10,084 nt of DNA from NCBI GenBank assembly GCA_919902965.1, contig CAKKSJ010000014.1, forward strand, positions 1 to 10,084, written 5' to 3'. This document shows, piece after piece, positions 6,588 to 10,084 of the stretch. The notes under the pieces were generated by a model. That model did no database searches and was not told the DNA's origin. It saw nothing but the letters and a program-made list of their open reading frames with translations. How positions within the stretch are numbered: position 1 is the stretch's first letter; the number at the start of each line of letters is the position of its first letter. This DNA is from Burkholderiales bacterium (lineage in GTDB: Bacteria; Pseudomonadota; Gammaproteobacteria; Burkholderiales; SG8-39). The translations under genes were made by a program, and so were the position numbers.

Positions 6588-6629
6588 ATGCATAGAGTGA
6601 GTGACCAAGCGGCATTATGGACAATATAG
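6588..6629 (+). CDS. Possible 13-codon leader ORF overlapping the senA start
   Basis: The only good Shine-Dalgarno in the senA leader, AGGAGA (6572-6577), precedes an ATG at 6588 by 10 nt, not the senA ATG. That ATG opens a 13-residue frame (MHRVSDQAALWTI) ending at TAG 6627-6629, 10 nt inside senA in another frame. senA itself cannot start further upstream, because an in-frame TGA lies at 6602-6604, and its own ATG has no clear Shine-Dalgarno. Translation of the short frame could bring ribosomes to senA by termination-reinitiation. The frame is short and could be chance. Confidence 0.3.
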   Translation: MHRVSDQAALWTI

Positions 6630-7816
6630 CAGAGCCGACGGCGCGCGCCGGCTGGCCCGATTTTTCGCTGTACCGGCCGCATCCGCCGGCGGGCGTCCTG
6701 CGCGAATGGCTGGCTGACGCGCACCGGCTGACCGGGGTGCTGACGCAGTTCCTCGAAGGCGCAAATCCCGTTGTTCCCTTGCTGCCGATAGTCAATCCGC
6801 CGATCTGGGAACTCGGGCACATCGCCTGGTTCCAGGAGTTCTGGCTGCATCGCGGCGGGGATTTCGCCCGGCCCTCGATGCTGCCGCACGCCGACCGCTG
6901 GTATGACTCGGCGCGTGTCGCGCACGATACGCGCTGGTCGCTGGTCCTGCCCGACGCGCAGGCGACGCGCGCTTATGTCGAAGCGGTGTACGAGCGCACG
7001 CAGGCGCTGCTCGATCGCGATCCGCTCAGCGACGCGCGCGCGTATTTCGCCCAGCTTGCGATCTTTCACCAGGACATGCACAACGAAGCGTTTTGCTATA
7101 CGTGGCAAACGCTGGCTTATGCGATGCCGGTCGCCTGGCCGGAAGCGGGCGCATCGCCCGCAGCAGACCTTGAGATTCCCGCGGGAACCTGCACGCTCGG
7201 TGCAAACCCTGGCACAGGTTTCGTGTTCGACAATGAAAAATGGGCGCATGCGGTTAGCCTGCCTGCGTTCGCGATCGCGCGGCGCGCCGTCGGCAACGCC
7301 GAGTATGCGGCGTTTGTCGATGCGGGTGGTTACGCACGGCGCGAGTTATGGAGCGCTGCGGGCTGGGCCATGCGCGAGCGGCTCGCGCTCGCCCACCCGC
7401 GCTACTGGAGGCGCGATGGCGGCGCCTGGTCGGTGCGCCGCTTCGATCGCTGGACCCCGCTCGCGGCGCACGCGCCGGTGATGCATGTGAGCTGGCACGA
7501 GGCCGAAGCCTATTGCGCCTGGGCCGGCCGGCGCCTGCCGAGCGAGGCGGAATGGGAGTGTGCGGCCGGTTCGCGCTCCGATCGCTTCGATTGCGGGCGC
7601 GCATGGGAGTGGACTTCCAGCCGGTTTGCGCCCTATCCGGGATTCTCCGCCGATCCCTACAAGGAATACTCCGCGCCCTGGTTCGCAGATGAACACCGCG
7701 TGCTGCGCGGCGGCAGCTTCGCCACGCCGCGGCGGCTGCTGCGCAGGACCTGGCGAAATTTCTACACGCCCGAGCGGGCCGACATGTTCTGCGGTTTTCG
7801 CAGCTGCGCGATCTGA
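6617..7816 (+). CDS. senA: Selenoneine synthase SenA (EgtB-like nonheme iron enzyme)
   Basis: SenA uses O2 and nonheme Fe(II) to couple hercynine to the SenB selenosugar, building the imidazole C-Se bond that yields selenoneine. This 399-residue protein has the EgtB layout: an N-terminal DinB-like four-helix domain and a C-terminal FGE-sulfatase (C-type lectin) domain. The predicted iron triad is H68 (WELGHIAWFQEFW) with H151 and H155 (HQDMHNEAF, an HX3HXE motif). FGE-type signatures are FDNEKWAHAV (204-213), VSWHEAEAYCAWAGRRLPSE (291-310), WEWT (330-333), LRGGSFAT (363-370) and a C-terminal RNFYTPERADMFCGFRSC (380-397). The stretch between the EWE motif and WEWT is very short. Adjacency to senB separates it from EgtB or OvoA homologues. 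ATG 6617 is the earliest possible start, given the in-frame TGA at 6602. It converges on egtD with 25 nt between stops. Confidence 0.88.
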   Translation: MDNIAEPTARAGWPDFSLYRPHPPAGVLREWLADAHRLTGVLTQFLEGANPVVPLLPIVNPPIWELGHIAWFQEFWLHRGGDFARPSMLPHADRWYDSARVAHDTRWSLVLPDAQATRAYVEAVYERTQALLDRDPLSDARAYFAQLAIFHQDMHNEAFCYTWQTLAYAMPVAWPEAGASPAADLEIPAGTCTLGANPGTGFVFDNEKWAHAVSLPAFAIARRAVGNAEYAAFVDAGGYARRELWSAAGWAMRERLALAHPRYWRRDGGAWSVRRFDRWTPLAAHAPVMHVSWHEAEAYCAWAGRRLPSEAEWECAAGSRSDRFDCGRAWEWTSSRFAPYPGFSADPYKEYSAPWFADEHRVLRGGSFATPRRLLRRTWRNFYTPERADMFCGFRSCAI

Positions 7817-7841
7817 ACTGTGCGCGCTACCGGTTTAGCGG

Positions 7842-8852
7842 CTACGCGATCGCGTGGCACAGCGCAAACCAGTTGTTTGCGTCGGTCCATGCCTGGATCC
7901 GGCTGAACCCGGCTTGCGCCAACAGCGCTTTGAAGTCGGTCAGCGCGTACTTGTAGCTGTTCTCGGTATGGATGCGCTGGCCTTGCCGAAATGCGCGCAC
8001 GCCGCCGGGCCAGTGCACGCTCAGGTCGCGTCTTGCCTCGAGGTGCATTTCGATGCGCGACGCCTCTGTGTTGAACAGCGCATGGTGGCGCCAGTCGCCC
8101 ACGGCGAAATCGCTGCCGATCAGCGCATTGAGGTTGTTGAGCAGGTTCAGGTTGAATGCGGCGGTGACGCCGAGCGCATCGTCATAGGCGGCCTGCAGCA
8201 GGGCTTCGGACTTCACCAGGTCGACGCCGATCAGCAGGCCGCCGCCATAGGCGCCGGCGCATTCCGCCCTGATGCCGGCGAGGAAGGTGAGCGCCTGCTC
8301 CGGCGTGAAGTTTCCGATTGACGACCCGGGATAGAAGAACAGGCGGTTGTCGTGGCGCACCGCGTCCGGCAGGCGCAGTCCCGACGAAAAATCCGCGCCA
8401 ATGCCGAGCATTTCCAGTTGCGGGAACTCGCGCTGCAGTTGGATCAGCGTCTGCCGCAGGAAGTCCACCGAAATGTCCAGCGCGACGTACTGACCCGGAT
8501 TGAGCGCCTGAAACAGGCTGCGCGCCTTTTCGCAGTTGCCGGCGCCGAGATCGATCAGCGTAGGCGCGGGTCCGGCCGCGTGCGCGATACCGTCGCGGCA
8601 GGCTTCGAGCAGCGCGCGTTCGGTGCGGGTCGGGTAGTACTCGGGCAGTTCGGTAATCGCATCGAAGAGGCGCGAGCCCAGCGGGCCGTAGAGATACTTG
8701 GGCGACACCGACGCCGGTTCCGCCATCAGGTCCGCCACCACCGCGGCTACTTCCGCGCTGTGCGCGAGCACATCGGCGGGAAAAGAGAAAAATGTCGGGC
8801 CGGTTCGGGGCATGGTTCCTTGGGGCGGTTCAGGCGGCATCCCTTGCTGCAT
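7842..8852 (-). CDS. egtD: L-histidine N(alpha)-methyltransferase EgtD
   Basis: EgtD trimethylates histidine with three SAM molecules to give hercynine, the acceptor for SenA (or for EgtB in ergothioneine synthesis). The 336-residue sequence carries the family signatures: YLYGPLGSRLFDAITELPEY (53-72) running into YPTRTE (73-78), SAM-binding LIDLGAGNCEKA (99-110), acidic D126 in VALDIS, FFYPGSSIGNF (172-182), AAYDDALGVTAAFNLNLL (221-238) and IHTENSYKY (294-302). N181, Y223, E297 and S299 correspond, from memory, to the histidine-binding Asn166, Tyr206, Glu282 and Ser284 of mycobacterial EgtD. The start is uncertain: ATG 8852 is used, but ATG 8813 (13 codons later) has AAGGA just upstream and begins close to the conserved region. 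It is 40 nt downstream of the VTT-protein gene and probably part of a selD-VTT-egtD transcript. Confidence 0.92.
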   Translation of the reverse strand: MQQGMPPEPPQGTMPRTGPTFFSFPADVLAHSAEVAAVVADLMAEPASVSPKYLYGPLGSRLFDAITELPEYYPTRTERALLEACRDGIAHAAGPAPTLIDLGAGNCEKARSLFQALNPGQYVALDISVDFLRQTLIQLQREFPQLEMLGIGADFSSGLRLPDAVRHDNRLFFYPGSSIGNFTPEQALTFLAGIRAECAGAYGGGLLIGVDLVKSEALLQAAYDDALGVTAAFNLNLLNNLNALIGSDFAVGDWRHHALFNTEASRIEMHLEARRDLSVHWPGGVRAFRQGQRIHTENSYKYALTDFKALLAQAGFSRIQAWTDANNWFALCHAIA

Positions 8853-8892
8853 TCATTTCCAATAGTATCAAGAGCGGCGCAGCCTGGCGGCG

Positions 8893-9555
8893 CTAGCTCC
8901 GTGGCCGGCGCAGGCGGTCGCGTACGAGTTTCACCGCTAAAGGGATCAAGGTAATGGCACCCAGTGCCAGCACCGAAATCATGATTCGATCGGATTCACC
9001 GGTGATCATCTCGCCCCCGAAATGGGCCAGCAGAAAGCTCGCGGGCACGATGCCGAACAGCGTCGCGAGCGCGAAGCGCCAGAATGACAGTACTGTCAGG
9101 CCCGCGGCATAACTGACAATGTCGAATGAAATAAAAGGCAGCAGGCGGCTGATCAGCACGATACCCATGAGCGCGTTCTGGGATCCGAGCAAGCCCACCG
9201 ACAGCCGATCGCCAAACCAGCGCCGCATGGTTTCCCCGCCCAGCCAGCGCGCCAGGCCAAACGCGAAAAGCGCTCCGATCTCGGCGCCGAGGAGAACATA
9301 GAGCGTACCCCAGACATGGCCATAAGCGGCGCCGGCGGCCATGGCGATGGGCGCGCTGGGTATGGGGCTCAGCATGATCGCCAGTACCATCAGGCCGATC
9401 ACCAGCAGCGGCCCCCAGGCCCCCAGCTGCCTGACCTGGTCGTGCAGCGCGGCGCCGTCCATGATCGTCGCCAGCGCGCCGGTATCGTGCAACAGCCAGT
9501 AGGTTCCTCCCAGCAGCGCAAGCAGAGCGGCGGCGGCTAGCAGTTTGAAGCGCAT
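8893..9555 (-). CDS. Stand-alone TVP38/TMEM64 (VTT, DedA-superfamily) membrane protein
   Basis: A 220-residue inner-membrane protein. An N-terminal helix (5-22) is followed by a VTT/SNARE-associated domain (about 45-185). Family-typical stretches include LSPIPSAPIAMAAGAAYGHVW (62-82), GAEIGALFAFGLARWLG (90-106) and the re-entrant-loop-like SRLLPFISFDIVSYAAGLT (136-154). A final helix (about 190-210) leads to a basic tail. DedA/TVP38 proteins are proposed proton-coupled transporters or lipid scramblases; the substrate is unknown here. ATG 9555 is chosen because it begins a normal membrane anchor; the open frame extends further upstream only by overlapping selD. It lies 11 nt behind selD and 40 nt ahead of egtD. 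A DedA protein has been linked to selenite uptake in Cupriavidus (Ralstonia) metallidurans, so a selenium-related role is reasonable but inferred. Confidence 0.86.
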   Translation of the reverse strand: MRFKLLAAAALLALLGGTYWLLHDTGALATIMDGAALHDQVRQLGAWGPLLVIGLMVLAIMLSPIPSAPIAMAAGAAYGHVWGTLYVLLGAEIGALFAFGLARWLGGETMRRWFGDRLSVGLLGSQNALMGIVLISRLLPFISFDIVSYAAGLTVLSFWRFALATLFGIVPASFLLAHFGGEMITGESDRIMISVLALGAITLIPLAVKLVRDRLRRPRS

Positions 9556-9566
9556 CGGCCGCGTCG

Positions 9567-10084
9567 TCAGTCCAACGCGAGCACGATGGGCTCCAGCGCC
9601 TCGCCCTGCGGCAGGACGCGGCCGATGGCCGTTGCGTGGACGTAGCCGAGCGCGCGCAGCGCCTGCAGGCAGGCCGCGACGTTCTGTTTCGGGACGCTGG
9701 CGAGCAGGCCCCCGGCGGTCTGCGGATCGAAGATCAGGGGATAACGCGGATGGCTCAGTGCTTCCAGCTGGTTGCGCAGCGCGCGGCGCAGGCGCACATT
9801 TGCAGGCTGCAGTGAGCTCAGGATGCCGGCGGCGCTGGTTTGTTCCGCGCCTTCCAGTATGGGCAAGGATGCAAGATTCAGTTCCGCGTCCACGCCCGAG
9901 GGCTGGGTCATTTCCACCAGATGTCCGATCAAACCGAAGCCGGTCAGATCGGTGCAGGCGGTGGCGCCATACTCGCGCAGGCATTGCGCGCCCAGGCGGT
10001 TCGACTGGCACATGGAAATGAGGGCGGCATCGATCCAGCGCCCGCGGGCCTCCAGGCGCGCATGCGCCGCAAACAGCGTGCCGG
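9567..10084 (-). CDS. selD: Selenide, water dikinase (selenophosphate synthetase), C-terminal part; SelD or dedicated SenC
   Basis: Selenophosphate synthetase converts selenide, ATP and water to selenophosphate, the selenium donor for SenB as well as for selenoproteins and seleno-tRNA. About 172 C-terminal residues are present; the 5' end lies beyond the right edge. The frame is open to the edge, beginning GTLFAAHARLEARGRWIDAA, then SNRLGAQCLREYGATACTDLTGFGLIGHLVEM, SLQPANVRLRRAL and YPLIFDPQTAGGLLASVP. TDLTGFGLIGH and DPQTAGG are hallmark SelD motifs. The ATP-binding N-terminal domain and its Cys/Sec position cannot be seen. The wording of the C-terminus resembles, from memory, long SelD proteins with an N-terminal NADH-dehydrogenase-like domain; this needs the upstream sequence. 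The stop TGA (9569-9567) is 11 nt before the VTT-protein start. SenC and housekeeping SelD cannot be told apart from this part. Confidence 0.9.
   Translation of the reverse strand, partial: GTLFAAHARLEARGRWIDAALISMCQSNRLGAQCLREYGATACTDLTGFGLIGHLVEMTQPSGVDAELNLASLPILEGAEQTSAAGILSSLQPANVRLRRALRNQLEALSHPRYPLIFDPQTAGGLLASVPKQNVAACLQALRALGYVHATAIGRVLPQGEALEPIVLALD

Noticed and set aside
7825..7840. Small inverted repeat CGCTA-6 nt-TAGCG between the convergent senA and egtD stops, considered as a bidirectional terminator
   Set aside because: The stem is only 5 bp and no T-run follows on either strand. Too weak to call.
8853..8892. Possible separate egtD promoter (TACTAT as a -10) in the 40-nt gap
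   Set aside because: No -35 hexamer at suitable spacing. Co-transcription with the upstream VTT gene is the simpler reading.
9556..10011. Upstream extension of the stand-alone VTT-protein frame through selD (would give a protein of about 370 residues)
   Set aside because: The extension overlaps the conserved selD C-terminus in another frame and encodes low-complexity Arg/Pro/Ala sequence. The membrane domain begins normally at ATG 9555.
3315..10084. Selenocysteine (in-frame TGA read-through) in the selenium-locus genes
   Set aside because: The visible genes end at TGA or TAG followed by antisense sequence of neighbours, with no conserved extension. The redox motif of the flavoprotein uses Cys codons. 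The SelD active site is outside the window, so it could not be tested.

Overview
The window is GC-rich, with strong codon bias and dense short gene spacing. It encodes an intracellular polyhydroxyalkanoate depolymerase, a Bcr/CflA efflux pump, an FAH-family hydrolase, and a selenoneine gene set like the one described in Variovorax. Together these suggest a betaproteobacterium (Burkholderiales or a relative). No rRNA, tRNA, IS element or CRISPR array is visible. The assignment is an inference from gene content, not from a marker gene.

Left third (1-3293). The 3' end of phaZ (+) runs into a minus-strand pair, FAH-family hydrolase then Bcr/CflA transporter, separated by 13 nt. A perfect hairpin sits exactly on their junction. 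Next comes a plus-strand type II toxin-antitoxin pair (Phd/YefM-like antitoxin, VapC-like PIN toxin). A perfect 8-bp inverted repeat overlaps its likely promoter.

Right two thirds (3315-10084). This is a selenium/selenoneine locus. senB (selenosugar synthase, -) and senA (selenoneine synthase, +) diverge from a 79-nt gap. Downstream of senB on the minus strand lies a 714-residue fusion of a TVP38/TMEM64 (VTT) membrane domain to a dihydrolipoamide-dehydrogenase/mercuric-reductase-like flavoprotein. Converging on senA is a second minus-strand run: selD/senC (truncated by the window edge), a stand-alone TVP38/TMEM64 protein 11 nt behind it, then egtD 40 nt further on.

How they fit together. From the known pathway, SelD/SenC makes selenophosphate from selenide. 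SenB moves the selenium onto a sugar from a UDP-sugar. EgtD trimethylates histidine to hercynine. SenA joins hercynine and selenosugar oxidatively, giving selenoneine. All four activities lie within about 4.5 kb. What is not explained by the published core pathway is that each of the two minus-strand gene runs carries its own VTT-domain membrane protein, one fused to a disulfide-reductase-like flavoprotein. I infer a possible selenium uptake/reduction (or product transport) module feeding the pathway. This is the most interesting hypothesis in the window. Smaller observations are a two-tier symmetric inverted repeat just upstream of the VTT-flavoprotein gene, a GC-only hairpin in the senA/senB gap, and a 13-codon leader-like ORF overlapping the senA start.
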